This document shows positions 1 to 9,424 of a DNA stretch of 64,000 bases, piece by piece (position 1 is the first letter of the stretch; each line of letters starts with the position of its first letter). Both the position numbers and the translations under genes were made by a program. The notes beneath the pieces were generated by a model. That model did not search any database. It was not told the origin of the DNA and was given only the letters and a program-made list of their open reading frames with translations. This DNA is from Macrosoma leucophasiata (Eukaryota; Arthropoda; Insecta; Lepidoptera; Hedylidae), in NCBI GenBank assembly GCA_036365455.1, contig JAWQUS010000011.1, forward strand, positions 3,988,001-4,052,000. Direction: 5' to 3'.

Positions 1-238
1 ACGTCAATCAACTTCGTAGAATTCCAATTTCGGTGGAACTGTCTCGCAATGGCTGATTTGATGGAATCGTGATCGAGACTACCCTAACAGTTTAATTTCA
101 GCTCATAAATATTTGGAAATCCAATATGAATAATGGAACTCTCTAGTATCGAGTGTCGGAGTACAATCTTCCCACCACACCAATCGCTTGAAATATAATG
201 CGAAATTAAGATCAAACAAGACAATTAAATGGTGGTAG

Positions 239-390
239 CATAGAGCAACTCGGTCCACCGGTCGCGGCGAACCGGAGGGGAAGTAGTCGTAGCGTTTATT
301 TCACGCACACATTTAAATATCTGGGAGACAGGCATAGGACCATTTAGTCTTGTACTTTGACAGAGGGGAAAGCCTGCATATGGCTAATTC
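239..390. mobile_element. hAT-like MITE, one end preserved
   Basis: It starts with CATAGAGCAACTCGG and continues through a GC-rich block (ccaccggtcgcggcg...) to gtactttgacagaggggaaa. The same order of blocks occurs in inverted orientation at 25980-26270, where the element has 15-bp inverted ends and an 8-bp target duplication. Here only the CATAG end is clear and no matching second end or duplication is found, so the copy looks truncated near 390. Confidence 0.5.
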
Positions 391-789
391 TCTCCGATAC
401 GCCGCGTTAGCGCCTTCAAACCATCAAACTACATCACTACGTCACTCATCGTCGTCAAATAAAAATTTTATACCAACATTTTATATAAATTAAACAGAGT
501 TGGCCTGAAACCCGTTCCGTTAAAAATATTTTTATTCCTCAACAAAGAAGTAATCCAGCAACTATCATATCATTTTGGCATCCTGATCAAATGCGCCATC
601 ATTTAAAGTTACTTGCCAAAATATTTCAGTAATTTTTTTTTTCAGTACAGACGATTAAAGTTGGGTGTAGTAATTATTTTGTATATATATAAATATATTT
701 TGAATTTAATGTTGGGCAAAAACACACTATTTTATTGAAAACTGAGGCAGGTATGTTTTAATTATAAACTGTAATTTCGACTGTTCTGT
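391..789. other. AT-rich spacer, nothing recognised
   Basis: Low-complexity AT-rich DNA between a MITE fragment and a truncated LINE. I see no ORF, RNA-like fold or repeat shared with the rest of the window. Confidence 0.5.
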
Positions 790-796
790 TTTCGAT

Positions 797-2936
797 ATGG
801 ACTGGTCGGAGATCGAGGTGGCGGCTACTGTTGACGACAAAATTTATCTGCTTAACACAAAAATTTTAAAATTGTTTGATACTCACGCCCCTCTCCGCGC
901 TACTCATATTAAACGGCCTCCTGCCCCTTGGATCACCCAAGGTGTACGGATGGCAATGTCACATCGGGACAAAGCTTTTAGGATTTTTAGAAGAAATCGT
1001 AGTGAAGATAACTGGGCCTTGTACAAACGCGCTAGGAATCGATGTAACCAAATGGTAAGAGCTGCTAAACGCCGCTTCATTTTTGAAAACGTTTCGTGCT
1101 CTTCGCCTTCTGAAGTCTGGAAGTTTCTTAAATCTCTTGGCTTTGGTAAATCACCTCTTAAGTTTTCCTCCTTGAACTTCACTCCTAACCAACTTAACTT
1201 ACATTTTGCCAATTCTTTAACTCTTGACCAAATTACCAAAAATGACACAATCTTGACCTTTCTTCTTTGCCAAATCTCTCGCCGGACATTTTCTCCTTCT
1301 CTCCACTCTCCAACGACGAAGTTGCTATTCTATTTAAGTCACTTAAATCTAAAGCCATCGGTTGCGACGGTGTAAATAGGGTTATGCTTCAACTACTCTT
1401 TGATATTTTGATTCCTATTTTAACTCATGTCATTAACTTCTCACTAATTATTGGGGTTATCCCCTAAAGTTTGGCGCATGGCGCATATTATTCCTATCCT
1501 CAAAATATCAAACCCTCGTCTGCTTGATCATTTTAGACCGATTTCGATCTTACCTTATCTTTCCAAGATTCTTGAAGCTGCCGTCCATTTACAGCTCTCC
1601 AATAATTTGGAGAGCTGTAAATGGACGGCGTATTAGTTCTCAAATTAGATTTTCTCTCACCGTATCAATCAGGCTTTAGATTTGGTCACAGCACTTCTAC
1701 TGCGCTTCTCAATGTAACGGAAGACATCAGACTTGCAATGGAACGCTCTGAATTGTCTGTACTTGTACTTATCGACTTTTCCAATGCATTTAATACAGTC
1801 GACCATGATTTACTTATTTGCATTCTCTCTAAAATAGGCTCCTCTCCGTTGGTACTGGATTGGTTTTCCACATATCTTCGTGGACGTCAACAAGCGGTGC
1901 GCGCTGATCAGAAGCTTTCTGACTGGTGCCACCTATCGTCTGGCGTACCACAGGGCGGTATTTTGTCTCCATTATTATTTTCATTATTTATTAATTTCGT
2001 TACTCTTAATCTCAAAAGCTCTTACCATTTGTACGCCGATGATCTACAGTTATACACTTCTGCTCATAGTCATGAACTCGATCAAGTGATATTAGATCTT
2101 AACTGCGATTTAAATACAATCTACCATTGGTCTGTCAACTTCAGTATCCCTATCAATCCAAATAAATGTCAAGCCGTTGTGGTCGGTAGTACACAACAAT
2201 TAAAAAGTTCAGGTTCGATCATCTATCGCCCTTAATTTTAAACAAAGTAAATATCCCCTTTTCGCAATCTGTTAAGGATTTAGGGCTACATATTGACGCT
2301 GACTGGAGCTGGAACACTCATGTTTCTTACGTATGCAAAAAATCCACAACTACACTGCGCTCCCTTTACAGATTCAAGCATTTCTTGCCTCCTATGACGA
2401 AAATCCTTTTAGTTCAGACCCTCGTTGTTCCAATATTAGATTACGCAGATGTTTGTATCACCGATTTAACCCAAAACCAGCTGAACAAATTGGATATATC
2501 CTATCGATATATATATATTGGATGTATCCTCAACAATTGTTTGAGATTTATCTTCGGCCTTCGTAAATACGACCACATTTCCCACTTTCGTTCGAAGCTT
2601 AAATGGCTACCCATTCGGCAAAGAAGATCCATCCGAATTCTTTGCCAGCTTTTAACAGTAATCAACGATCCTTGTTCCCCTCAATATCTCAAGCGAAAAT
2701 TCAAGTTTCTAGGCGATTCGCATTCTCTTAATCTTCATTCTTCTGATAGACTGACTCTCACTGTCCCTTCTCACCGTTCAGGTTTCATGTCCAACTCCTT
2801 CACCGTCACAGCTATATCACTTTGGAATAAGCTCCCTGCTAACGTTAAGAATGCTCCGAGCAAAGCTGCGTTTAAATCCAGAGTCCGTGGGTATTTTCGT
2901 TTATTTTTTGGGTATTTTATCATCGTCGGTATCTAA
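797..2936 (+). pseudogene. Broken reverse transcriptase ORF of the CR1/L2-like LINE
   Basis: Coding segments lie in changing frames: 797-1265 (linker region), 1267-1467, 1451-1620 (FRPISILPYLSKILE, RT motif), 1621-2235 and 2385-2936. The third RT part has LIDFSNAFNTVDHD (first catalytic Asp), SGVPQGGILSP, and YADD at 2032-2043, the catalytic centre. The last segment has the C-terminal LWNKLP module typical of CR1/L2/Jockey-type LINEs. Frame breaks fall near 1265, 1465, 1610 and 2230. The break near 1610 coincides with a perfect foldback (1580-1629). The protein would copy LINE RNA at the chromosomal nick, but none can be made from this copy. Confidence 0.85.
1580..1629. repeat. Perfect 23-bp inverted repeat with 4-nt loop inside the RT gene
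   Basis: Arms 1580-1602 and 1607-1629 are exact reverse complements, separated by taat. The inverted copy replaces the expected reading through the RT domain and changes frame, so it arose after the element was a functional LINE. Confidence 0.9.
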
Positions 2937-3617
2937 CAGCTCCTTTCTCTCTGCCGAACTAACTTGATTCATCACCATATTTCGTTTATCATCCGATTTA
3001 TTTATTGTTTTTATTATAATTACTATTTATGTATTTACTTTTCGTATAAAGACATAATTTTATATAAGTACATGTAATTATTCTAGTGTATGTAATGGAC
3101 CTAATTAAGTATTTGTGTACTTATGGATAATTTTGTTGTTTACGTATTTTTATAAGTATATATACCCATATATATATATATATAAATATATATTTTTATA
3201 TATAATTTTTTTATATATGTATTTGATATAATAATAATATAATTCAATTAATTTAATACTTTAATACTGTTATTACTGTCTTTTTAAAAAAAAATTCTTG
3301 CACCTTTATTGCTTCTTCTCTTGGCATTAAGTCATATGTACATATGCTCAATGTGCATTAAAGAGTAAATAAATAAATAAATAATTTACAGAAGGGTTAG
3401 TCATGACTACAATACAGAAAAAAATTACAAAAAGTAATAGTTGTAGTCTTAGGAAATGAAAGATCATCACAGGATATTCGTTTTTCCGATATTTTTTAAA
3501 ATCCTTATAACATGAGAAATACATGACAAACATTTATTTTTTCACATTTTTCTAATAACTGTTATAACTTGGCCTATCACCCGTTTTCGGCTTATAGTTG
3601 ATTTCTGGGACACCCTG

Positions 3618-3801
3618 TCTAAAATTCTCGTGTCACTATGTTCGTTCCTGTACTCCTCCGAAACGCCCAGACCGATTCTCATGAAATTTTGTGAGCATAT
3701 TGAGTAGGTCTGAGTATCGGCCAACATCTATTTTTCATAACATTATTGGACATTTTTTTATATATTTTCTAAGGCGATACGAAATTCGTCGGGGCAGCTA
3801 G
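3618..3801 (+). mobile_element. Helitron-like fragment, 3' end CTAG
   Basis: The segment from about ctaaaattctcgtgtcac to attcgtcggggcagCTAG has the 3' CTAG followed by T and a GC-rich hairpin-like end expected of Helitrons. The 5' TC end is uncertain. It sits 21 bp upstream of a second Helitron of another subfamily. Confidence 0.5.
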
Positions 3802-3822
3802 TTAGTATATAGATATCCGTAA

Positions 3823-3989
3823 TCCCTACTAATATTATAAATGCGAAAGCAACTCTGTCTGTTACCTGTTCACGTCCAAACGACTGAACCGATTTTAATG
3901 AAATTTGGTACAGAGATAGAGCCGACATTGAGAAAGAACATAGACTACTTTTCGACATCCACGCGGGCGAAGCCGCTGGCAACAGCTAG
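3823..3989 (+). mobile_element. Short non-autonomous Helitron
   Basis: It begins TCCCTACTAATATTATAA directly after A and ends with a gcgggcgaagccgctggc hairpin and aacagCTAG before T, the A|T insertion pattern of Helitrons. The 167-bp length and the ctaatattataaa start match the small lepidopteran Helitron derivatives. No Rep/helicase coding. Confidence 0.75.
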
Positions 3990-4030
3990 TTACATATAAG
4001 GTCGTCGATCACGTTTTACTAAACTTGTCA

Positions 4031-4321
4031 TTTTTTTAAATGTAATAGAAGTGGCAAACAAGCATGCAGTTCACATTGATGTTAAGTGATGACTGCAGCC
4101 TATAGACACCCACATGAAGACCAAGGCCAAAATGCAGATGCGTTACCACTCCTGAGGCCTAAGGTGTTCTGCCTCTGTGCCGGAAATTACAGGGCCGTAC
4201 ATTACCACCTGACCGGAACACGATAGTGCTGAACACTACCATTTAGCGGCAAGTAAATTAGGTAATGCGGTGGTGCCTACGCCCGCGAGCTTCGTCACTA
4301 GAGCTCTTCCATCAGTAAAAA
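4031..4321 (-). mobile_element. SINE A, full-length copy
   Basis: Reading on the minus strand, the copy runs from about tttttactgatgg at its 5' end to a poly(A) end at 4031-4037. It contains the family blocks aggcaccaccgcattacc, tggtagtgttcagcacta, cctgtaatttccggcaca and tgcatgcttgtttgcca. At least nine other copies in this window share the same 5' start, and others are 5'-truncated with A tails. That is why I treat it as a retroposon of about 290 bp and not a DNA MITE. The head shows only a weak A-box-like ggtagagctcc, and I cannot assign a parent RNA. Confidence 0.75.
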
Positions 4322-4448
4322 TTTGCAGTGTAACAAGATGTGCGAGACACCGCTGTGATTGTTTTCACGCCACTGAAACGGCCGGTCACGCTCCATTACA
4401 TGCAGAAATGGGACAAGATGACAAGATTATTTTTAGACGCATCGCTGT

Positions 4449-4512
4449 TCTAGTGGTATTAGCTCACTGCTGCTACGCTGAGATCTTGGGTTCGATATCC
4501 TCCCCGGGTTCA
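4449..4512 (+). mobile_element. Relic of tRNA-headed SINE C
   Basis: The block ctagtggtattagctc followed by ttgggttcgatatcc keeps A-box and B-box-like modules at the spacing of SINE C (10530-10839). The remaining body is unrecognisable. Confidence 0.4.
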
Positions 4513-4754
4513 GGTGTGTTTATTGGATTTCCTTCCCTTAGCAAAGATTCTCACCCGTAAGTTTGGTAATGTGCCCTGTGAAGTAGGCTCACCGCTCGAA
4601 TGCATGCAGTTACTTCCGCTTACCCGATCAGTCTCGCTTAAACCATCATTTCAACCGAAAGAAGACCTGTACAAAAACTTCCCCCCTATGATGCTCTCTA
4701 ATGAATTATATTATTATAGGGCGATATACCATAATCGCTACACTTGGTATGCGG

Positions 4755-4890
4755 ATCAGTGGCGGTAGTTTTATCGAGGGACGGTGCTGCCCACTCCACT
4801 TTATTGCATTTACTACCGACTACCGCCCATTGACTACACTAGCGGGAGAACTTTTCTATAGTAGTGGGCGTTGGGGTCGTCTCGTCTCGA
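4755..4890. repeat. Dispersed repeat U, copy 1 (family unknown)
   Basis: It shares ggtagttttatcg, ttattgcatt, a tgac..actag block and tagtagtgggc, in order, with 9425-9550. Nothing identifies the family; no ends or duplication were found. Confidence 0.4.
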
Positions 4891-4963
4891 TACCTTTACA
4901 CCTGTATCATTTTTACCTGCCTACCTTGGGGGATTAAAGGTGAGAAGTTACTAAACAAATACA

Positions 4964-5151
4964 TCTATACTAATATTATAAAGAGGAAACATTTGCGTTT
5001 TTGTATATATGTTGGTAGTAACGTTTTCACACAAAAACTATATTGAACCGATTTCAAAAATTCTTTCACCGTTGGAAAGCTGCATCTTCACCGAGTGACA
5101 TAGGCTATATTACATTCATTGCACCCGTGTGAAGCCGGGGCGAGCCGCTAG
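4964..5151 (+). mobile_element. Short non-autonomous Helitron
   Basis: Starts TCTATACTAATATTATAAAG after A; contains attgaaccgatttcaaaaat and taggctatatta; ends with gaagccggggcgagccgCTAG before T. All termini expected for a Helitron derivative are present in 188 bp. Confidence 0.8.
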
Positions 5152-5169
5152 TACTGTATAAAAATATGA

Positions 5170-5223
5170 AAAAATAAAATATATTTCACAAGCATGTGTT
5201 AATGCGAAATAATATAAAACAAT
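5170..5223 (+). mobile_element. 54-bp 5'-truncated stub of the tRNA-like foldback retroposon
   Basis: The stub holds only the family 3' end (cacaagcatgtgttaatgcg, then aataatataaaac) and is flanked by a perfect 11-bp duplication, taaaaatatga, at 5159-5169 and 5224-5234. This shows that the family moves by target-primed reverse transcription and fixes the direction of its 3' end. Longer copies are at 7074-7300 and 56414-56735. Confidence 0.75.
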
Positions 5224-5291
5224 TAAAAATATGACCTAACCATCGAACAATAACCCTCACCAGATAAAAAATTAAGTCTCAAATGCCATAC

Positions 5292-5386
5292 CTCTTCATC
5301 CTCAGCGATGTATTGCACAACGGTGTGTTGTTTTGTTTGCGTCGGCTCGTTCAGTTTCACCGGCCGCCCGTCGCCTTGGTCCAGTA
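5292..5386 (-). CDS. Candidate internal exon of an unidentified host gene
   Basis: On the minus strand a pyrimidine-rich acceptor (ctctcgttgtttcag) precedes a 95-nt segment that ends at a donor, GAAGAG|GTATGG. The exon opens with two bases that complete a codon, then reads 31 sense codons beginning LDQGDGRPVKL and ending VVQYIAEDEE, closing on a codon boundary. It is GC-richer than its surroundings, with G/C-ending codons in its first half, and is hydrophilic and acidic at the end. It matches no repeat in the window. I do not recognise the protein. If real, the gene runs on the minus strand and most of this window is its introns. Alternatives are an exonised or decayed transposon segment. Confidence 0.45.
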
Positions 5387-5502
5387 CTGAAACAACGAGA
5401 GTGAAATCTGTTATTAACGCGGTTTTGCGATGGTCGGGGTTACTCAGCGTTACCGACTTACTGAGAGAGAGATTTAAGCGGATTATTTCGATATTACAAT
5501 AA

Positions 5503-5842
5503 TGAAGATGTAAGAAAGAGACTTTGTGTGAAGTGTGAATGATAGTATCGGTGTAAAAATGTAAAAAGGCATGCTCAGATGGTTCGGACATATAGAAAGA
5601 ATGTCGAGTAAGCTCAATGCGAATGTGGATGGTTGCAGAGGCCCAGGAAGACTGACCTACCGTGACCAAATAGGTCGAGTGCTGTCTGATGGTGGGGTCA
5701 AATGTCTTAGGAACGGCGTGCATGTATGAAGAGAATGATAAAGGTAGATGAGGCACAGGAGGTGTGTCAGGACCGGGATATCTGGCGCTCTACACTCTCT
5801 GCCTACCCCGTTAGGGACCTGGCGTGAAGATACATACATACA
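5503..5842 (+). mobile_element. 5'-truncated RTE-type LINE, 3' end
   Basis: Contains the decayed C-terminal coding region (the GMLRWFGHIERMS-like segment, then GRPR) also seen in better condition at 37554-38624, followed by ctctctgcctaccccgttag, gacctggcgtgaagatac and an (ATAC)n tail at about 5825-5845. It lies between two exon-like segments on the opposite strand. No clear target duplication. Confidence 0.7.
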
Positions 5843-5940
5843 TACAAGAATATGTTTACAAGAAATTACGGAAAGTACACTTATGACACGAGAGAAAATA
5901 TCTCTTAATAATGCACGTAGTAGGCTCGCACGTGACGCAC

Positions 5941-5994
5941 CACTTCATCTGCTCCTCGGAAAGTTGGTTGTTTTCTTCCTCAGGAATGGTTAAA
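5941..5994 (-). CDS. Possible second exon-like segment (weak)
   Basis: Minus-strand reading gives TIPEEENNQLSEEQMKW-like sequence between an AG (cacatcag) and a GTGCGT donor. The composition looks protein-coding, but the acceptor lacks a strong pyrimidine tract. The reading phase at the donor does not fit the exon at 5292-5386, so the two would not be directly spliced. It may be chance or part of another transcript. Confidence 0.2.
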
Positions 5995-6650
5995 CTGATG
6001 TGCACGCGCTCCAAATTTTATGTTAGCTGCTGATAATATTAGTGACCAGTTTAAGCTAATTAATTTAGTCGAATACTTTCTATCTTTCAACGATTTGTCG
6101 GTGTTTCCTATCTAAATCGAGAAAACGGATCATTCAATCGAAGATCTCTTTATAGACCAGACAGCGAACGACCTAAATATTTCTAATATTGTAAATGCAC
6201 ATGTAATATATCAGAGCGATTACTAATAATATTACTATGAAGATAATAATATTAATATATAAGAATCGTATTCTAATATAAACAGGTAGATATTATATTA
6301 AAATACGAAAACAATCTTTATATCTGGAAAGAAAATTATCAACAAGCAAATAAAAATGATACAATTTAAGAATCGTATGTCACCATGAACTCATTCAGTC
6401 AATAAAACATTTCAATGATATGACCCAATCTTTTAGATGCCAATCTATGAATCTTGGAGTAATGAAGAATGAAGGGGCTTTGTTAGATAATATTGAGTAA
6501 TTCAGATATTTCACTTTTATTGACAAAAATATCATGATAGTATAGAACAAGAAGGATATTTTACTAAGTGTATCCGTTACATATATTATCTACAGAATAT
6601 CCTGCATTTAAAAAAGTAGTAGGTAATAATGACTAATACAGCGTGGCAAT
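5995..6650. other. AT-rich spacer, nothing recognised
   Basis: AT-rich DNA without ORF, repeat ends or RNA-like folds that I can support. Confidence 0.4.
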
Positions 6651-6659
6651 GAACCATGT

Positions 6660-6820
6660 TGGCAGACAAACGTGCATTATGTCCTTAATAAAGTGAAAGT
6701 GGACGTAATCAGTAACGTTGCTTACGTTACGCATCCGAAACTGGAAGCTCGAATGAGCACTAGTAAAGGCACCATCCCGGGAGGACTCTGCGTTTAATCT
6801 CCGTAAAAGCATTTTTAAAT
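6660..6820. repeat. Local repeat R, copy 1 (diverged)
   Basis: Shares gacaaacgtgcattatg, a cgtaatcagta block, aactggaa...gctc, gcaccatcccgggaggac and a ctccgtaaaagc block in the same order with 7479-7680 and 8148-8355. No known family is recognised. Confidence 0.5.
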
Positions 6821-7073
6821 AATCCAGTCCCCGTACCATAGTTCATACCCTGTACCACATATTTCGGCCTGTTCCAAGTGGGCTATGTACAAGATATGGC
6901 ATTCGTAAGTAGACCTTCCAACATTTTCAAACTCATTCAACCTACGACTTACTTACAAATGTTTACACAGGAAGACCAGAGTGTGGTAATCAAAAATTCA
7001 GATGATCAATTCATCCAATTTAAGAGGAACTAGTGAGTTGGATTTCAGATTTCTTAAACAGTGTATTACTAAT

Positions 7074-7300
7074 TGTTTTATATTATTTCGCATTAACACA
7101 TGCTTGTGAAATATATTTTATTTAAAGAAAAATGGAAAGAAAAATTTGAAATTGCAATGCAATAAATGTGAAGGAAAGATTTGACAAATCGGGCAGGACT
7201 TCAGTAGCTCAATTGGAAGAGCGGCTGGACTAGATTCCCAGTAGGCCGCGAGTTCGAGTCTCGCCTGAAGTCAAATTTTTCTTTCCATTTTTCTTTAAAT
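7074..7300 (-). mobile_element. tRNA-like foldback retroposon, copy 2
   Basis: A perfect 14-bp target duplication, agtgtattactaat, lies at 7060-7073 and 7301-7314, so the boundaries are exact (227 bp). Read on the minus strand it has an outer block (aaagaaaaatggaaagaaaa), an antisense tRNA-like module, a short unique spacer, the outer block inverted, and the 3' end cacaagcatgtgttaatgcg with aataatataaaaca. The outer blocks are therefore terminal-region inverted repeats. The long duplication indicates retroposition rather than cut-and-paste. Confidence 0.75.
7199..7272 (+). pseudogene. tRNA-like module inside the foldback retroposon
   Basis: Fits a cloverleaf: 7-bp acceptor stem ACTTCAG/CTGAAGT, an A-box-like TAGCTCAATTGG, D stem GCTC/GAGC, T arm GCGAG-TTCGAGT-CTCGC. 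The anticodon stem (CTGG/CCAG) has an A-C mismatch or a 9-nt loop and no CCA or isolated gene context. The same module occurs twice in the copy at 56414-56735. I read it as a tRNA-derived promoter module or fossil, not a working tRNA gene. Confidence 0.6.
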
Positions 7301-7478
7301 AGTGTATTACTAATCTTAATAGTAGTGCAAATGTGCGTTCAACATGTAATTAAGATAAATACTGAATTCGAAGAGATAACGCACGATTAGACGTACGCAC
7401 TACATACTCGTAGTATGTACTAAAACTTCGGAGTTTATCAACCGAATACAGCAATAGAAAATGAAAGTCATGTCGAAA

Positions 7479-7680
7479 GACAAACGTGAGTTATGTCTGT
7501 AAGTGAAGACTGACATAATCATAATAATCAGTAGGCACCGTAACTGGAACGAGCTCCAACGGCGCCGTCCCGGGAGGAGAACGTTTGTTTATTCTTCGTT
7601 ATAACCTTTTTCTTTGCCATCTTCATTTCTCCTTTAAAGATACAAATTTCAATGCTTCCCTAAGTGCTTGTAGCAATGTG
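7479..7680. repeat. Local repeat R, copy 2
   Basis: Runs from gacaaacgtgagttatgtc through aactggaacgagctcc, cgccgtcccgggaggag and tcttcatttctcctttaaag to tgcttccctaagtgc. It aligns along its length with 8148-8355. Confidence 0.55.
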
Positions 7681-7740
7681 TAGACAATTATGCTATTACG
7701 CTGTAATGAGGTCGTTGAGGTATATTATATATTGGTGTAT

Positions 7741-7957
7741 TACTGGTGGTAGAGTTCCAGTGCAGGAGCTCGGGGACGTAGGCACCACTGCATTACCTAA
7801 TGTATCTGCCGCTAAATGGTAGTGTTCAGCACTATCGTGTTCCGGTTAGATGGTAATGTATGGCCCCGTTATAACTATCAGAGAGACAGAACAACTAAAG
7901 TCTCAGGGGTGGCAACGCATCTGCATTTTGACCTCTGGTCTTTGCGTCGGTGTCTAA
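7741..7957 (+). mobile_element. SINE A, older subfamily (A2)
   Basis: Begins tactggtggtagagttcc and contains aggcaccactgcattacc, tggtagtgttcagcacta and the A2-specific gcccc/cgttataactatcagagagac block in place of cctgtaatttccggcaca. The 3' part and A tail are missing. Confidence 0.65.
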
Positions 7958-7991
7958 CAAACAAAATGTTGACAACACAATCTGTAGTACA

Positions 7992-8079
7992 GGTCATAAC
8001 AGTAATAAGTAAAGAACCTGCAACGGATGGTAAGTGGTCATAACAGTAATAAGTAAAGAACTTGCACGGATGGTAAGTA
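7992..8079. repeat. 44-bp tandem duplication
   Basis: Units begin ggtcataacagtaataag at 7992 and 8036; they differ by a few bases and one or two indels. Two units only. Confidence 0.8.
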
Positions 8080-8147
8080 AGTTCTAAAATCATTAAGTAT
8101 ATCGGTTCTATATTCTAACATCGATAAGTGTATCGATAAATATGAGA

Positions 8148-8355
8148 CAAACGTGCATTATAATAATATCATTTGTAAAGTGAAGGTTGTCGTAATCAGT
8201 AGGCAACGTTACGGACCGGTAACTGGAACGAGCTCCGACAGCGCCGTCCCAGGAGAGGAACGTTTGTTTACCCTCTGTAAAAGCCTTTTTCTTCGCTATC
8301 TTCATTTCTCCTTTGAAGTTCCAAATTGCAATGTTTCCCTGAGTGATCGTAGACA
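8148..8355. repeat. Local repeat R, copy 3
   Basis: gacaaacgtgcattata, cgtaatcagtaggcaacg, aactggaacgagctccg, gccgtcccaggag, ctgtaaaagcctttttctt, tcttcatttctcctttgaag and tgtttccctgagtg follow the order of copy 2. Three copies within 1.7 kb suggest local duplication or an unnamed dispersed repeat. Confidence 0.55.
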
Positions 8356-8627
8356 ACAGACAACTATGCTATTAAGGTGTAACAAGATCGTTGAGAAAGG
8401 TATATGGAGTGAATAAATATAGGTTCGTTTATGAGGCAATTTACAAAATATGGCGATACCTGCGTGGAAAAGTGTGTGAATTGTTTATACGCTGAAAATT
8501 TAGGGAAGTTTTTGGTAGAAAGCATTAATATTCATTTTCATTGAAAATTTTCCGTACGAACAACGGCCATTTAGGATTCATTTAGATAATGAAAATATCT
8601 AATCATGAGTTTAGAATATATCCAAGA

Positions 8628-8837
8628 CTAGCGCCCTTCCCCCGGCTTCGCGCGGTTTCAATATTACCTACCCGCTCTCTTTCATCTTAGCGAGATATTA
8701 TATAGCCTAAAGCCTTCCTCAATAAATGGGCTATCTAACACTGAAAGAAATCGGACCAGTAGTTCCTGAGATTAGCGCGTTCAAGCAAACAAGCAAACAA
8801 ACAAACTAACTCTTCAGCTTTATAATATTATAGTTGA
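8628..8837 (-). mobile_element. Short Helitron, minus orientation
   Basis: On the plus strand it starts CTAGcgcccttcccccggcttcgcgcgg and ends with ctttataatattatagttGA, the reverse complements of a CTAG end and a TC start. The sister copy is at 62953-63197. Its GA end abuts the CTAG of the next Helitron at 8838 with no intervening base. Confidence 0.75.
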
Positions 8838-9323
8838 CTAGCTGTACCCGCGACTTCGCACGCGTGAGAATTTATGATTGTTCAGTATCTACCCGGACGA
8901 AGTCGTGGGCGAAGCTGGTATAAAAGTAGCCTAAGTTACTCCTTATTACATCAGCTATCTGCCAGTGTAAGTCCCGTGACAATCGGTCGAGCCGTTCCCA
9001 AGATTAGCCCCGCCAAACAGACAGACAGACAGACAAAAATTGTGAAAAATGTTGTTTTGGTATAGGTACCGTGTATACATACATATGCATTTAGTAAAAA
9101 GCGTTTTTTTTATGTTATGGAAGTGGCAAACAAGCATGCAGTTCACATTGATGTTAAGTGATGACTGCAGCCTATAGACACCCACACAAAGACCAAGGTC
9201 AAAATGCAGATGCGTTGCCACTCCTGAGGCCTAAGGTGTTATGCCTCTGTGCCGGAAATTACAGGGCCGTACGGTTATTTTTACATTACAAGCAGAAACT
9301 CCAATTTTATTTATTTGTATGGA
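8838..9323 (-). mobile_element. Helitron, split by a SINE A insertion
   Basis: Starts CTAGctgtacccgcgacttcg; body includes cgagccgttcccaagattag, an (ACAG)n run and acatatgcatttagtaaaaa. It is interrupted at 9103 and resumes at 9272 with cggttatttttacattac and ccaattttatttatttgta to an end near gGA (9323). The CTAG end is an imperfect inverted repeat (8840-8869 against 8888-8917), a structure shared with 26990-27072. Confidence 0.7.
9103..9271 (-). mobile_element. SINE A, 5'-truncated, inside a Helitron
   Basis: Read on the minus strand the copy keeps the 3' half (ggccctgtaatttccgg to tgcatgcttgtttgcca) with poly(A), and lacks the 5' half. 5' truncation with a retained A tail is the signature of reverse-transcribed insertion. 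Confidence 0.75.
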
Positions 9324-9424
9324 TATAAAATTCGACACATTGACGCTAACGTATGAGACGGTATTTTAATCAATTCAGCAGAAAGACGTCCACAGCTGGA
9401 CAATAGCCACACGGGAAGATCGCA

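Larger units (their letters stand above)
790..3382 (+). mobile_element. 5'-truncated non-LTR retrotransposon (CR1/L2-like)
   Basis: The element lacks ORF1 and the endonuclease. It enters in the linker before reverse transcriptase and continues to a 3' untranslated region that ends in (AAAT)n at about 3363-3382. Truncation at the 5' end and a short tandem A-rich tail are what target-primed reverse transcription produces. The region carries an AT microsatellite (about 3160-3200). The CR1/L2-like assignment rests on the RT motifs and on the C-terminal module with LWNKLP followed by an FK-containing segment. I found no convincing target-site duplication. It is dead: at least four frame breaks separate its coding segments. 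Confidence 0.8.

Noticed and set aside
797..2936. A host gene with reverse transcriptase similarity
   Set aside because: Multiple frame breaks, 5' truncation and an (AAAT)n tail fit a dead LINE.
4031..4321. SINE A as a DNA MITE
   Set aside because: No inverted ends; copies are 5'-truncated with A tails and one has a clear target duplication.
5223..5756. 177-codon minus ORF as one gene
   Set aside because: It reads through an RTE stub antisense and an intron-like stretch; only the 95-nt core has exon features.
7199..7272. A functional tRNA gene
   Set aside because: The cloverleaf is good except for the anticodon arm, and the same module occurs twice more inside a mobile repeat with target duplications.
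9017..9036. CRISPR-like or regulatory repeat (ACAG)n
   Set aside because: A four-base microsatellite inside a Helitron family that normally carries it.
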